A stretch of 64,000 nt of DNA, taken from Lycium barbarum. Its lineage: Eukaryota > Streptophyta > Magnoliopsida > Solanales > Solanaceae. The stretch spans positions 119,291,657 through 119,355,656 of the forward strand of contig NC_083345.1 of NCBI RefSeq assembly GCF_019175385.1, in the 5' to 3' direction. This document shows, piece after piece, positions 1 to 11,014 of this stretch (positions are counted from its first letter, which is position 1; every line of letters starts with the position of its first letter). A model generated the notes under the pieces. It worked only from the letters and a program-made list of their open reading frames with translations, ran no database searches and had not been told where the DNA came from. The position numbers were made by a program, and so were the translations under genes.

Positions 1-534
1 TGTTCGGTATCCGCATTGAAGCCCGACTATATCCAGATTTGCACCGCATAGGCCCCATTAGGGGGATATATGACATGTTTCTTATAGAGCAAAACTCTAA
101 ATAAGAATTAGAGTGTTTTAGTTTTGCATATGAATTTTGAGAGTTGGTGCATCACGAACACATGTAACATGCTACTAGTTGACAACCTATTGTGGCATTT
201 TATAATTCTCAAAGCCCACCTACCACAATTCAAAACGAAAAAATAAATGATTCACACTCAATATTTGTATTAAACAAAAATAAATATAACACATACTATG
301 TTTTTCATATTGTACTTTAGTTCCTGCATTCTAAGGGTGCTTTCCTCTCTTCCCCAAAACATATATTTGCTTGAATGGATCGACAAGAAAATGTCATTTT
401 TCTCCTCCCACCTCGTTTCAGCTGGTCTTAAACTTACAACGTGCAGGGGTTAAAATTACAACGTGCACATGTGCCCTCTTTTTCCCTCAACCATGTTTTG
501 TTTAACATTTCACACTCTATAACATTTTAATATA
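1..534. other. AT-rich intergenic DNA, nothing recognised
   Basis: I see no convincing reading frame, RNA gene or element border here. The DNA is AT-rich and ends at the CTAG that may mark the 3' terminus of the next element. Confidence 0.5.
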
Positions 535-1755
535 CTAGTTCCTTTACACGTGTGTCCCGTATGAATCAACACAAACTTTTTAAGTACTATATACAATATT
601 GAAATATATGTTTAATGAGCAATGAAAAATCTGAACGGAAAAGTACAAGCTCAAATAATAAACTTATTCGAATGACTTGATTCTTGAATGTAACATTGTG
701 AGATAGCGGCTACACCTGCAAAGTTGAACAATAATTTAGTTAGAAGTAGATCCAAATCATACATACCAAGAGGTTGTATTCCATCAACATATGTCTTTCT
801 TATGATGGCCATAAATCATTGTGCATTTTATAATAGACATATGCAAAGAAGCACATAGTAGTTATTGTGATAAAAATATTTAATAGTTACTGACATCAAA
901 ATATTTATATAATTGATGTATAAAAATCATAGTTACGCGTACATCATGTATACTTTGTCTGATTTAAAATTACGAATCTTTACATCTGTGCATAAGAGAG
1001 TATTTATTTGTGACTTTTGCCAGTCATTATAAACTTCTTTATAAAAAAAAAAGGTTAAAAGAAAAAGAGAGATGATTATAATTTAAGTTTATACCGTGTT
1101 TTGGTTAGTTTTCTCGTAATAAAATCACTTTATAAGCAAATACGAAGAACAATCTCAAGTTCATCTTCCATATGACATAAAATTAGCTAAAAGTTAAAAA
1201 GAGCTAAATTTGGCACTTACAAGCAGTGATAAAATTACTTGATTTTTAATTTTTACAATAAAAAAAAAAGCCAAATTATGAAATTCTACAATGAATTCTA
1301 AGTAATATCTTTCTCTTACAGTGTCCCAGCAAATTCACCGCGCGAGTCCATGAAGCTGAAGGAATTTGGCAAGAATAAATTATATGAGATGGCTTTAGAG
1401 AAAACTCTATTTATAAGTGGGAAGTTCCGTTACGTACGTATTTAAGCGTTAGCTTGGATCCTTGGAATATGGAAGGCCAAATGTGGAAGATAATATGATA
1501 AGGAGTAATGAAGTATAAATGTTAGCTTAAGAAGATGAAAAGAGTGCATGAGAATTTAAAGATATTCATCTGAAAACGTTTTACTACAAAAAATTTCTTA
1601 CATTTAAAGGCTATACAATGAAGTTTAATATTTCAAGATAAACTTTCTAATATATAATTTTTTTAGAGATTAAGGATAAAATGGTCCTTTACTTTTAATG
1701 GGCAATTTGGTAATCTAACTTTACACTTAAGGTCTTCCCACTTTTAATAATACTG
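535..1755 (-). mobile_element. Degenerate Helitron-like element (second family), minus strand
   Basis: On the minus strand the left edge reads as a Helitron 3' end: an ACACGTGT palindrome about 10 bases before CTAG, then T. The right edge (about 1725-1755) reads on the minus strand as TATTATTAAAAGTGGGAAG. This matches the 5' subterminal sequence of the plus-strand element at 53498, which has ATATTAAAAGTGGGAAG. The expected TC at the extreme 5' end is not clear. No Rep/helicase coding is present, so it would be non-autonomous. The family assignment is inferred from the shared termini. Confidence 0.4.
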
Positions 1756-3075
1756 GTCTCTCGAAACATGCTTTGCACGTGTATATTATGCTAATGAGTT
1801 AACTTTTCAAAACAATATAAATAATATTAGAATATGTGTCTGCTGAATTACACTAAATCTAAAAGGGGAAAATGCAAGCTTAAACTTATGAATAGTGAGC
1901 CTTTTCTACCGACTTTATTATTATACGTAAAATGATTAGATATCTTTTGAACATGTGAAGTTGAACAACTAAATTTAGTTTCTTAGGTACAATATGTAGT
2001 GAAATTAATTCTAATGTTATATGATACAAACACGTGATATGATCATATCTAACTTATTACTTTTTTATAGACGATGTTGTCAGTGTATTTCGACTTTAAG
2101 AGTTCCACGGGATGCATAGTTTGGACTTTGGATAAATAAATTAAAAATTCAATGTATTATGATGAATTGAAGCCGATTTTTTTTTTTTTTTAATAAAAGT
2201 CCACTAGGCTTTTGGCCTAGGGCTAATTTGATAAATTTTATCAAAAAATCCAGAAGTTTGTACAACTCTAGCCAAAAGGCTAATGAAAATACAAAATTTA
2301 AACTAATGATCAAATTAAGACTTATAACTTGTCTTAATTTGATATTACAAATTGTTAAAAAATTACTAATAGAATGAAATTTGAAATAATTGCTCCATAA
2401 AGAACTTCTGTTTCTATATCTCACATGCTCTATATTTGGCCCTCTATACGCACCAAAGCAGTACATTTTCTAACTAATGACCAGTTCTCAGTAGGATGAG
2501 CATCCCGGGGTGCTAATACCACCAACTAAGAAACAACCACTAAATAGAAATTGTATGCACATGTGTACTCAAGATCAATATCAACCAGAATAACAAAAAA
2601 ATAGTTTGACATTCGTCCAAAATCATATATAAGGACATAACTTCCAAATTTGAAGATGGTAAGTAATTTATCAATTGGATGTATATCTTAATGAAAAATT
2701 ATATATGGCAAGGAGCAGCTTATTACCACAACAATCATAAAGAGTAACAGAAAAAGAAATAAACTCACCTAATTTACACTTGCAAATTGATTATGTGCTG
2801 CAGATGGAATGAAACATATCAAATGAAAAATATTAAATGAAACTAACAATGTTCTTATATGGGAAAAGAATTGATAATACTTTGTTAGAAAGAAAGAGAA
2901 AGGAATAAGCGATGCTATCTACTATTATACACTTCTGTAATTTGCTACAAAAGAGGCACGTAAAAAGGCTTATATAGATAAATAGCATTCCTATTGGAAA
3001 ATGTAAGAATAAACGGAAGTATTGAGTTTAATTGTGCTGTTGCTGGAAGATGAAAGAGTTCATGCCTATATCATA
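1756..3075. other. AT-rich intergenic DNA with small relics
   Basis: No supported gene. A GCACGTG-containing segment at 1759-1790 resembles another Helitron 3' terminus but lacks a CTRR end. A short inverted repeat (CTAGGC and GCCTAG around 2208-2220) follows a poly-T run. A 105-codon minus-strand frame at 2149-2466 is lysine-, leucine- and isoleucine-rich, has no recognisable motif, and is most likely chance. Confidence 0.5.
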
Positions 3076-3939
3076 TCTATATATAATATAAAGCTAGGCA
3101 TAAACAAGGTGATGTGGCACCTCTCTATGACCATCATTCTTATTTATCCTTTTTCTCCTTTTTTTTGGCATTTTATTGGTTTATTTCTTCATTGTAATGC
3201 AATTATTTAGCTATTAAACTACTAATGCTTTTGTTCTCGGAGAGTCACAGCCAAAGAATTGCATTTAGGCTTCCCAGAAATAAATGTCAGGTGCATTTAT
3301 TATTTTGAAACTGTTCAACTTAAATTTCTTAGTAATTACAGTTCCCTGTCTTCCCCTTCTATTAATGGTTATTGTTGTACTCCATAAAGAAGGAAAATGA
3401 AGAGTTTTGAAGGCAGTTAAGAATTGTTAAAGAATTCAATTAATTAGAATTGTTAAAGATTTGAAGTAAATCAAGATAATGAAAAGTCATAGCAGGGATT
3501 TCATTAAATATATAAAAGAAAATTATGTGGGAACCCTGATACGGAATGTGTTTCTGGTTCTGTGATAAAAGCAAATCCTGTTTCGACTCATTTCTCCCGC
3601 AGTCCAACACCAATTCTGAATCCATCTGTGAAATATATGCACGTTATTTTCTAAAAAAAAAAAAAAAAAAAAACCACTTACACTTACATATCATGTAGCA
3701 AGTAATGAGTGGTGTCATTTGTGAGTACAAAAACATATAATGATGGCAGTTGGGATGTAAAGATCACTAATGGTTTAAATTAAGGTATAGATTCGGAAAG
3801 GTCATATCTGCTAGAGGATCATTTCTTTATCTTTTTTTTTTTTTTCTCATTTTCGTTTAATTACATCTTTTGTTAAATATCCTTCTCCTCTTTATTTGTT
3901 TGGAAGAAATGACTGGACATCTTTTTCAGTTACCATTTT

Positions 3940-4131
3940 ATGAATGATGACATGATTACTACAATTAGAGGAATCAACCCCGTATCTGTAACAGCTTATG
4001 AACTATCACAAGCAATTGCAATGAAGAGATATTCATTGATACATGTAATCCTCTTGGGCCTGGCTAAGAAGGGGCAACGGGATTCATCCAAACCCTGTTT
4101 GGCAGAAGATTACCTGTACATAAAAGGTTAA
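3940..4131 (+). pseudogene. Possible captured exon fragment in Helitron A
   Basis: This 63-codon frame is more evenly composed than the surrounding AT-rich DNA. It includes stretches such as GINPVSVTAYELSQAIAMKR and LLGLAKKGQR. It ends at ATAAAAG|GTTAAA, which could be a splice donor at about 4126. Non-autonomous plant Helitrons often carry host gene pieces, which makes capture plausible. I do not recognise the parent protein. A translated search against proteomes would decide; no hit would mean chance. Confidence 0.3.
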
Positions 4132-4337
4132 AATTATTTTTTTAATATGTATCGTATATGTTGAATCCCCTTGACTTCTTCGTTTGTTTGATTCTTTAAA
4201 TTGTGAACTCCATTATTGAAAATCTTGGCTCCACCACTATTCATGAATAGTGTAGTCAGAAAGTAACTATTCTTATTTTATTTTTATTTTAAGTGGAAAG
4301 AAAGTTGAGAAAAGGACTAAAAATGTATCTTTTGCAG

Positions 4338-4400
4338 ATGGGAAGGGCAACCGATTTTTATGACATGTATGGAGATTCTATGAAGCCAAGAATATATGAG
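4338..4400 (+). pseudogene. Exon-like 63-bp fragment with splice-site borders
   Basis: A TTTTGCAG acceptor immediately precedes an open 63-bp segment. It reads in frame as MGRATDFYDMYGDSMKPRIY plus E and is followed by GAG|GTTATC, a donor-like site. A second acceptor-like TGCAG at 4728-4732 opens a short continuation (VDELS) at 4733, cut by the SINE insertion at 4751. Two splice-compatible pieces in one orientation fit a captured gene fragment. I cannot name the gene. Confidence 0.35.
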
Positions 4401-4750
4401 GTTATCTAATTTTCATATTATTAACTCAATAATTCGATGCTAACATGTTTTTCTTGAAAAATATTTTTTTTATAAAGGAAAGTTCTTGAGAGGGAATTAA
4501 AAAAAATTAGAAACGAGAATTTGAGAAGTTTAACCATTTCAATTAATCTTTAAGTATTGCCTTTCTTGACCTTATGCCAAGCAACATTGAAATTGAATAT
4601 TACTCTTTTTTTTTTCTATGATGATGAATCTATGTAATTTAAAGTTGCTATGATCACTTTAAATATACTTTTTTTAGCTTGTGTGATTGCATTTTTGCTC
4701 TTTTTAACATTTAAAATATAGGTAATGTGCAGGTTGATGAGTTATCACTA

Positions 4751-4935
4751 CCATAAAAGGATGTGGTGCAGCGGATGAAGCTGCTCCTCACTTAACCAGA
4801 ATCTTAGATTTGAGCTTTGAGTATGGAAAATCTTTAGTAGGAAGCGCTCCCCCAGATTGACACTCGGTGCGAATCCGAATTTAATCGGGCTCCAATACGA
4901 GTACCGAACACCGAATGAGAAATAACTAAAAAATA
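4751..4935 (+). mobile_element. tRNA-derived SINE (Solanaceae type)
   Basis: It is flanked by a 13-bp TSD with one mismatch: TGAGTTATCACTA at 4738-4750 and TGAGCTATCACTA at 4936-4948. The head holds a polymerase III A-box-like TGGTGCAGCGG and, about 50 bp on, a degenerate B-box-like GATTTGAGCTT. The tail carries CGGTGCGAATCCGAATTTA and a TACCGAACACCGAATG motif, which I recall as typical of Solanaceae SINEs. At 185 bp the length suits the class. It lies inside Helitron A, so it is younger than that capture. Confidence 0.75.
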
Positions 4936-5701
4936 TGAGCTATCACTAGAGAAGTGAACTTTCTCGTGTCTATAACCTTTCTTAAAGACCACTATATTGA
5001 TTCTCTTAGTTTTAATTTTTCTCGCGTGATAGAAGTGAATTTAGGAAGAAATAAGAAAATTCAAAATATCAATTACAGTGCATAGAATTTTATATGCACA
5101 AATTCATATCTCACGAAGTGACTTCACATAGTAATATAGCATTATTAGAGACATTTTGAGTGACGAATTAACAACAAAAATATGACTGTTGTTCAAAAAT
5201 GTGAAACTATTTTTGAAATAGTATTTGCTTCTAAATTTTAAGTTGAACTTATTAGAGACTTATATTAATTTAAAATAACTAAAACCATATGAAAATGTTA
5301 AGATTTTTTCAAGGATTTAATATAATGTATTTTTAGGAAGTAACTCTAATAAAAATACATGAGGCTTCTAACCTTTTTACAGAACAACTGGCAAAGATAC
5401 AGGTGCTTTCGGAAGACCACACATAAGATAACCAATTTTGAAATTGGATCTTGATGAACAATATCATCTTAAAACTTTAATCGTTTTTATAATCTGTTTG
5501 TTTTTTTGTTTATGTGTAATTAATGACATGATTAGTAAAGCTAATTGACATAGTATTTAAGTTGTTTAACCAATTTAGTGAATTGATTTTATATGCATAA
5601 GTGTAGAAAATTTGTCTCTTTATATATCTACTAAATTTACAATTTTTTCATGAACTTATACGTTTTTTCTTGAACGCGCGAAGCGCGAACAAATTCACTA
5701 G

Positions 5702-6054
5702 TTACAATATATTACAATGTTTCCAACTGATCAATAACCTATTCCAACATAAATAATGGTTTGGAGGAGATGCGGGTTGTATGTTATGACTAATGAGTCT
5801 TAAGGAGACCTTACATAACGACTTGTAATAACTTCTTGAATTGATTGATACGTGTAAAGGCATAATTGTGGCTGATTCATTGTATTGTACTCCATTCAAT
5901 TTAATACTTAGCATTTATTTAAATGTATATTTACATTTTTTGTACAAAAAATTAAAGGAGTAGTTTTTGAGTGAAGGATAAAAATGTCATTTAATTTTTT
6001 ATGCACATTTTCGTATCTAACTTTCTACCTAAGATCTTCTCACTTTTATAATAA
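5702..6054 (-). other. Relic with second-family Helitron 5' end
   Basis: Bases around 5985-6047 mirror the right edge of the 535-1755 element. On the minus strand they read AAAAGTGAGAAGATCTTAGG, compared with AAAAGTGGGAAGACCTTAAG there. The piece is short, abuts the 3' end of Helitron A, and I see no matching 3' terminus. Treat it as a fragment. Confidence 0.3.
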
Positions 6055-8188
6055 ATAGTAAATAGATTCGCGCTACGTGCAATCATAAAAGTCTTAAAGA
6101 ATAGATGAAATAATCTTTTAATACTTGAATATTAAAAATATTTAAATATTCTTTAATTTTTAAATTCAAATAGATTAAATTTTATGTTCTACGCTATTTT
6201 ATTGTTGTTACTTATTTTTGTCCTTTTTCTTTAATTTTTTTTATCAGTAACGATTTTTAGTCATCCAAAAATACTTGAATTTTATAGAATAATCTATAAA
6301 AGAATCATAAAAGAAAGAGATGAACTTCAATAAAAATTAATCTTTGTGTTGATATGTGTATTTAAATAGCTTTTTCTTTTTTACTATATTAAATGGAGTA
6401 GTCTATATCCAACCCTTCTTCCCTATCTCTCAAGAGTTACATTTGATGTTTCTTTTTAGAAAAAAATCTTAAAAATATGTATTAACAACAACGTATACTA
6501 CAATAATGAGAGAAAGACACATAAACGAATAGCATATTTGGCTAAGCTTCTAAAATCCGTTTGTTTGAAAAAGTGCTTTTCAAAAAAATATTTTTGATAA
6601 GAAGCAGTTTGTGTTTGGCTAATTAATTAAAACAATATTTGTTTTAGCAGCAATTAGTGTTTAGCAAAGCTTTTAAAAAGTGACTAATGTATTTTCTCAA
6701 AAGTGTTGTCAATAAAGTGCTTTTGAGTAAAAACTATTTTTTTTAAGCTTCTGAAAAATAGTTTTTGCTACTCTCGTAATCACTAATTTTCTCCCAAAAA
6801 CTTAACCAGTTTTTTTTTTTTTTTTTTTTTAATAAACACTTTTGGCCTCCCAAAAGCTTGGCCAAATAAACTAGAAAATTCTTTGGTCAATTTTTGCCTT
6901 ATCTTTTTCCTTCTGTTTTTTTTTTCGTCTTCTTTCTTTCTTGCGTCCTTTCCTATTCATTCTAAGAAAGAATATCTACCTCTTTTTTATAATCGGCCAC
7001 ACTACTCTGAAGTTACTTTTTTTTTTTGAATCATCGAAACTATATTAAAAATTTATACAATTTAAAATATTATTTCTTTTTAAAGAAATCGTGTGAATTC
7101 AACATATGACATCTTTAAAAAGGGAAGAGAATTTAAAATACAACAGAATTTTCAAGCTTCAATTTCATTGAGAAACCTTCTTTCAATGATTGAGAAATTT
7201 ATCATTTACTAATTCCTTTCACTATAAATATGTAAAATTATATAATAAAACTTTTCTAAAGTAACATCTTCAATTATTATTATTGATATGTTTTCGAACC
7301 ATAGCAGCTAACAGCTAAGCAACAAAACCATACTTTTACTAACTATAGAAATAAAGGATAGAGGAATAAGAAGACAAATTGTTTTAAAAAGAAATTGAAA
7401 ATTGACATAAAAATTCTAGTACCTTGAAAAATATGCTCTCGATTCAAGAAAGTTCATATACATTAGAGACAAGATAAGAAGAAGAGAATAACACAGACAG
7501 AAAATAATATCCATCTGCCAAAAACAACATAGTAAAACACTTACCAAATAAAATAGGATAAAATTACATCCACATATCACCCCATTAATCTCCTATTTTC
7601 AGTTTGCAAAGAATCAAGATCACGTAAACGATAATACTATAATATTATTTAAAAAAACAGAAATAAATAATCCGGAGGAACTAATCACCTGGAGTAGAAA
7701 AAATGACAAACAACATAGTGGAAAAGTAATGATTGAATCTACCACTTATCAACATGAAGGATAACAAAACTTTGAAGAGAATTTTGAGTGCTATATATAT
7801 TTGTTATAATATAAATTTGTAACTATTGTGATTATTGATAGTGAAGGTCTTAAATATAGGTGATAATGATAGATAACCAAAGGGGGAAAACTGAAACTTT
7901 AAAGCACCCACTTATGGGTAATTTAAGAGGAGCATTTATCTTGAATTGGAAGAATGGATCGTGGGATATGCAGTAACCATTACTGGGCTATCTAAAAAAT
8001 ATTTTTTAAGTTTTTAAACATAGCATATTTAACATAATTAAGAGAGTTAAATGAGTGACTTTTGAGCTTTTTTAACCTAGCATATAAATGAGGGAAAAAT
8101 AGAGAAAAGATCAAAAAAGGATAATTGTGTTTCTTGGCCAAAGAGAGGTGTCATATCACCTTGTTTATGCCTAGCTTTATATTATATA
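6055..8188 (-). mobile_element. Degenerate Helitron B, minus strand
   Basis: The right edge reads on the minus strand as TATAATATAAAGCTAGGCAT and then AAACAAGGTGATATGACACC, which is the first-family Helitron 5' end (same as Helitron A) with the initial TC lost. The left edge reads GCACGTAGCGCGAATCTA and then ACTAT, a decayed form of the hairpin plus CTAG terminus. No Rep/helicase is present. It contains a MITE-like insertion and poly-T tracts. Both termini have mutated away from consensus, so this is an old copy. Confidence 0.45.
6537..6866. mobile_element. MITE-like element with TTTGGCCAAGCTT termini
   Basis: The left end TTTGGCTAAGCTTCTAAAA faces the right end, whose complement reads TTTGGCCAAGCTTTTGGGA. 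This gives roughly 20-bp imperfect terminal inverted repeats around 330 bp of AT-rich, non-coding DNA rich in AAAAGTG/CACTTTT blocks. A clear TSD is not visible, so the superfamily is unassigned (hAT-like is a guess). A related AT-rich block with TTGGCCAAACAC lies at about 55600. Confidence 0.5.
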
Positions 8189-8209
8189 CTAGTAAGCATT
8201 GTTTTGGCT

Positions 8210-8420
8210 AAGCAGAGGGGGTAAATTGCTGACATGGCCTCTTATGTGGCATTTTAATGGACACAGTGGACAAGCCTAGTAGCCCAAGCCATTGGCCACG
8301 GTGGACAGGGGTTAAAAATAAGGGCAAATATTTCAATTATTATAATGGGAGAGGTATAAGTGGGCTGATAGTATAACGGAGGTAAATATGAACCTTTTCC
8401 CTAAGCAGAGGGGGGGTAAA
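8210..8420. repeat. Short MITE/SINE-like insertion flanked by long direct repeat
   Basis: CTAAGCAGAGGGGGTAAAT at about 8213-8226 is repeated at about 8402-8421 with two extra G. The roughly 175 bp between them includes TATAACGGAGGTAAATATG, a phrase I associate with a dispersed Solanaceae repeat. The long direct repeat could be a TSD or an internal duplication. Confidence 0.35.
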
Positions 8421-8843
8421 TCAAGCCCTTTTCTCATTTTTTACCGATTAAAATTTAGTGTGGTTCCGTGATGAAAACTCACCTAGAATCTAGGCGGTAA
8501 TCAATAGTTTATTCTCCCTCTTGGCTCTTACTCCACATTATTCCTGCAATCAACCCTTAATGTTGCATTGAGAATAGATAAACCTCTTTTCCCTATTAAA
8601 ATTGGAGAAGCCTCAATTCTTTTTTGCTCAACATTTGTTATTTCAGTTGTCAAACCTGAAATTCTGGAAGTTTAAAACAAGATGACTCCTTAAAATGAAT
8701 TAATTGTTCAAAGAATCCAGCATCTATATTTTTAGTATTGGTATGCAAAAAAGACAAAACATCCGAGCATTGATATGAATCTAAAATATGGAAACATGAA
8801 ACTAAAATACTATTGGAAAGGATAATTAAAAATAGTCAAAAAA

Positions 8844-8983
8844 TCACAAAGGAATATCACCAGAATATAGATTCATGTTGGAGTCAACATCTTCATCGTC
8901 ACTACTAGTGTCTTCAACTTTCTTCTTGAAATTAAAATCCGAAAAAGTTGTCTTTATTGGACGAGAGATTGAGATAATTTTGA
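8844..8983 (-). pseudogene. Possible captured 3'-terminal exon in Helitron C
   Basis: On the minus strand an open frame reads WPLKIISISRPIKTTFSDFN, then FKKKVEDTSSDDEDVDSNMN, then LYSGDIPL and a TGA stop at 8846-8844. The acidic serine/aspartate stretch beside a lysine cluster looks more like real coding than AT-rich noise, and its position inside a non-autonomous Helitron suggests a captured last exon. I do not recognise the parent gene. A short chance frame remains possible. Confidence 0.3.
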
Positions 8984-9686
8984 GAGGCCAAAAATAGATC
9001 TAAAAACCTCTAAATTTCCTTAGCATTACATATAGAAGGATAATAGGAATACATCTGGTTTTGAAAGATAAACAGGTTTGCATAAAGTAACTTATGTGGA
9101 AAACACGAATTCAATCTGTAACCGATATGCAATTAAATAATTCTATTGATTAATATTTAATGAAACTCATCAAGTAGGGTATAATATGATTAATCCTTTA
9201 ATTAAAAAGATGATTAAGTAGATTATGTACAAGAATGAACCAAAAAATGCAAAATAAAGGTAGAAAATGCTAAAAAAAAAAGAAGGGAAAAAGGATAAAT
9301 ACTAATAGAGGCTATAGAGAGATGCTACATAGGATTGACTATGCCTAGCTTTATATTATATATAGATTATATATAGACTAGTGAATAAGTCCACGCTTCG
9401 CGCGGTTGATTTTTTTTTTTAATTAAATAATCTATGTATTAGAGTAGCTTCTATAATCAAAATCTTAGTTTCAATAATACTTCTTATTACATAATGTGGT
9501 GACTAACACCTTTTGTTTTCTTGACGACATAAACTAATCAGTGTTGACACCCAATTTTGTCCCGCCTCTCTTCCAAAATACCTATTTATGCTCCTAACAT
9601 TTTGTGGAAAATTAAAAAAATATATATATATTGTATTTACTATGATTATTAGCCTTTTATCAAAATCGGGGCTTCATTATTATATT

Positions 9687-9722
9687 TCAGTTACTTATTA
9701 TTATTATTATTATTATTATTAA

Positions 9723-9762
<40 letters not shown>

Positions 9763-9780
9763 ATTATTATTATTATTATT
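9687..9780. repeat. (ATT)n microsatellite in 5' LTR
   Basis: About 95 bp of TTA/ATT repeats with two AATATT interruptions. The matching tract in the 3' LTR (about 17487-17563) is shorter, making this one of the few differences between the two LTR copies. Confidence 0.95.
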
Positions 9781-10355
9781 CACAATTTTTATCATTTCAG
9801 TATTTTACCAGCTTACGCACACGCATCGCATTTATCTTTGCATAATTAAATAATAGTATTTTATTTTACTGTGAATTTTAAAAAAAAAATATTATTGCAC
9901 GACTATTATAACATCATATAATTTTATTACCCGGGTTCTAATAATTACACATTTTGGTATTATGTGATATTATGTCATTCTCAGTACATCGTTAATCAAA
10001 ATGAGTCTCTTATTTAAATATTGGAAGACAAACTGTTCCTTACACGCAGTCCGTATTTCGACTTACCGAATCCCAAATTAAAGTCTGATTAAATCCTAAT
10101 ATCTTTTGGACTAGCCCATATCTTTTATCTCAATTTTTAAACCCAGTCTATGTTTTTAATTTTAGCCCATTCTCAATACTCAGTCCAAAAAATGGACCCA
10201 GTCCAAAAAATACCGGGTCCGACCCGCATCAGCTCCAACATAAGGGAAACCCCTAGGGTTTCCCTTTATTCTTTTACTCCTTACGCCGCCTCCCCCCCTT
10301 TTTTCTCTCCTTTCTCTTCTCGCCTTCATCATCTCATCACCCCCACCACCGCCGT

Positions 10356-10500
10356 TTGCCCCGCTCCCTTCCCCACACCGCTACCCCACTCCCACGCTCC
10401 TCGTCCCCACCTCGCCGACGACCCCCACACCGCTACCCCACTCCCACGCTCCTCGTCCCCACCTCGCCGACGACCCCCACACCGCTACCCCACCACGCTC
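10356..10500. repeat. C-rich tandem repeat, about 60 bp unit, in LTR U3
   Basis: CACACCGCTACCCCACTCCC and the following CACGCTCCTCGTCCCCACC, CTCGCCGACGACCCC recur at about 60-bp spacing (two full copies and a partial). The same array stands in the 3' LTR at about 18157-18280. It lies roughly 100-200 bp upstream of the TATA-like box. Proline-rich frames through it are artefacts of the C-rich repeat. Confidence 0.85.
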
Positions 10501-10572
10501 CTCTTCCTTTTTCCCCCGCTCCTCTCCCCCTGTTTTTTTCTTCAACACAAAAGAACCCCCCCCCAAATCCCC

Positions 10573-10579
10573 ATAAATA
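10573..10579 (+). promoter_or_regulatory. TATA-like box of the Tat LTR
   Basis: ATAAATA in the context CCCCATAAATAGGAGG, with its twin in the 3' LTR at 18356-18362. It follows a C/T-rich promoter-like stretch. Transcription would start about 30 bp downstream (near 10605), placing the splice donor about 290 nt into the RNA. This is inferred from motif and spacing only. Confidence 0.55.
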
Positions 10580-10895
10580 GGAGGAAGAGGCTTTGGAAGA
10601 GGGAGAACGAAAACCCCCAAAGAATCTGAAATTTCATTTTTTCTTTCTGGTCACGAAAAACCCCAAAATTACCTCAACAAAAAAAAATAGTTTATGAAGC
10701 TCCTAAATCATTCTTTTAGCAATATTATTTGATATCGAGTCGAAATCCACACCCTTTTTGTTTTTTTTTTTTTGCCCTTGGCATCCGTTTGGATTCGATG
10801 GTATACAAATCCGGGATTCGCAGTGTTTCGAAGTAGATTCGAAGTGTTCGAGGTAGATATCGAAACCCCGCTCCCACTTCGCTGCACCCGAAGAA

Positions 10896-10897
10896 GG
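10896..10897 (+). other. Exon-exon-like junction between LTR and gag leader
   Basis: GAAGAAG (exon, from the LTR) joins GTTGACTTGTGC (leader). In the intact 3' LTR the same GAAGAAG is followed by GTAATT, a good plant donor. The acceptor lies in sequence this copy has lost. An intact relative should show AG followed by GTTGACTTGTGC downstream of its primer binding site. Confidence 0.7.
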
Positions 10898-11014
10898 TTG
10901 ACTTGTGCTAAAGGGGAACTGGCGGAGCATCCATATTTCACACGGTCTAGAGCCAAGAAATCAGACTCTGACTCATCACTAATCATCTGGTTAACTAAAA
11001 AGACTCGTTCTAAA

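Larger units (their letters stand above)
3076..5701 (+). mobile_element. Non-autonomous Helitron A with exon-like fragments
   Basis: The 5' end follows an A and begins TCTATATATAATATAAAG. The 3' end has the hairpin CGCGCGAAGCGCG at about 5675-5687, a short spacer, then CTAG followed by T. This is the standard Helitron architecture: A|TC...hairpin...CTRR|T, with no TSD or TIR. The first 50 bases (including GCTAGGCATAAACAAGG) recur on the minus strand at 8188, 9366 and, more diverged, 25992, so at least four members of one family lie in this window. No Rep or helicase is present. Inside are exon-like pieces with splice-site-like borders and a SINE. Confidence is high for the ends and low for the identity of the cargo. 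Confidence 0.8.
8189..9366 (-). mobile_element. Helitron C, minus strand
   Basis: The 5' end is clear: the minus strand begins TCTATATATAATATAAAG at 9366 after an A, identical to the Helitron A start, and continues GCTAGGCATAGTCAATCC. The putative 3' end is CTAG at 8189-8192 followed on the minus strand by T, directly abutting Helitron B's 5' end. I do not see the usual GC hairpin just before it, perhaps because of the repeat insertion at 8210-8420, so the left border is uncertain. It holds an exon-like piece at 8844-8983. Confidence 0.5.
9542..10896 (+). repeat. 5' LTR, lacking 4.7 kb downstream of a splice-donor site
   Basis: It aligns with 17332-18678 of the 3' LTR essentially base for base and then stops at GAAGAAG, where the 3' LTR continues GTAATTTCCCC. 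In this copy the next bases are GTTGACTTGTGC, the gag leader. It keeps the TG start, the telo-box-like AACCCCTAGGGTTT at about 10248, a C-rich promoter and a TATA-like ATAAATA. It lacks the rest of R, U5 and the CA end. No primer binding site follows. The break coincides with AAG|GTAATT, so removal by splicing is the simplest reading. Confidence 0.88.

Noticed and set aside
1759..1790. Another Helitron 3' terminus with GCACGTG
   Set aside because: No CTRR end adjoins the palindrome, so the border cannot be supported.
10150..10629. 159-codon Pro/Ser-rich frame, with a near copy at 17934-18359
   Set aside because: It runs through the C-rich promoter region of the Tat LTR and is present in both LTRs. 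No protein is expected there.
10772..11014. N-terminal extension of Gag into the LTR exon
   Set aside because: The frame is open, but the codon at 10772 is TTG and I see no in-frame ATG before 11015.
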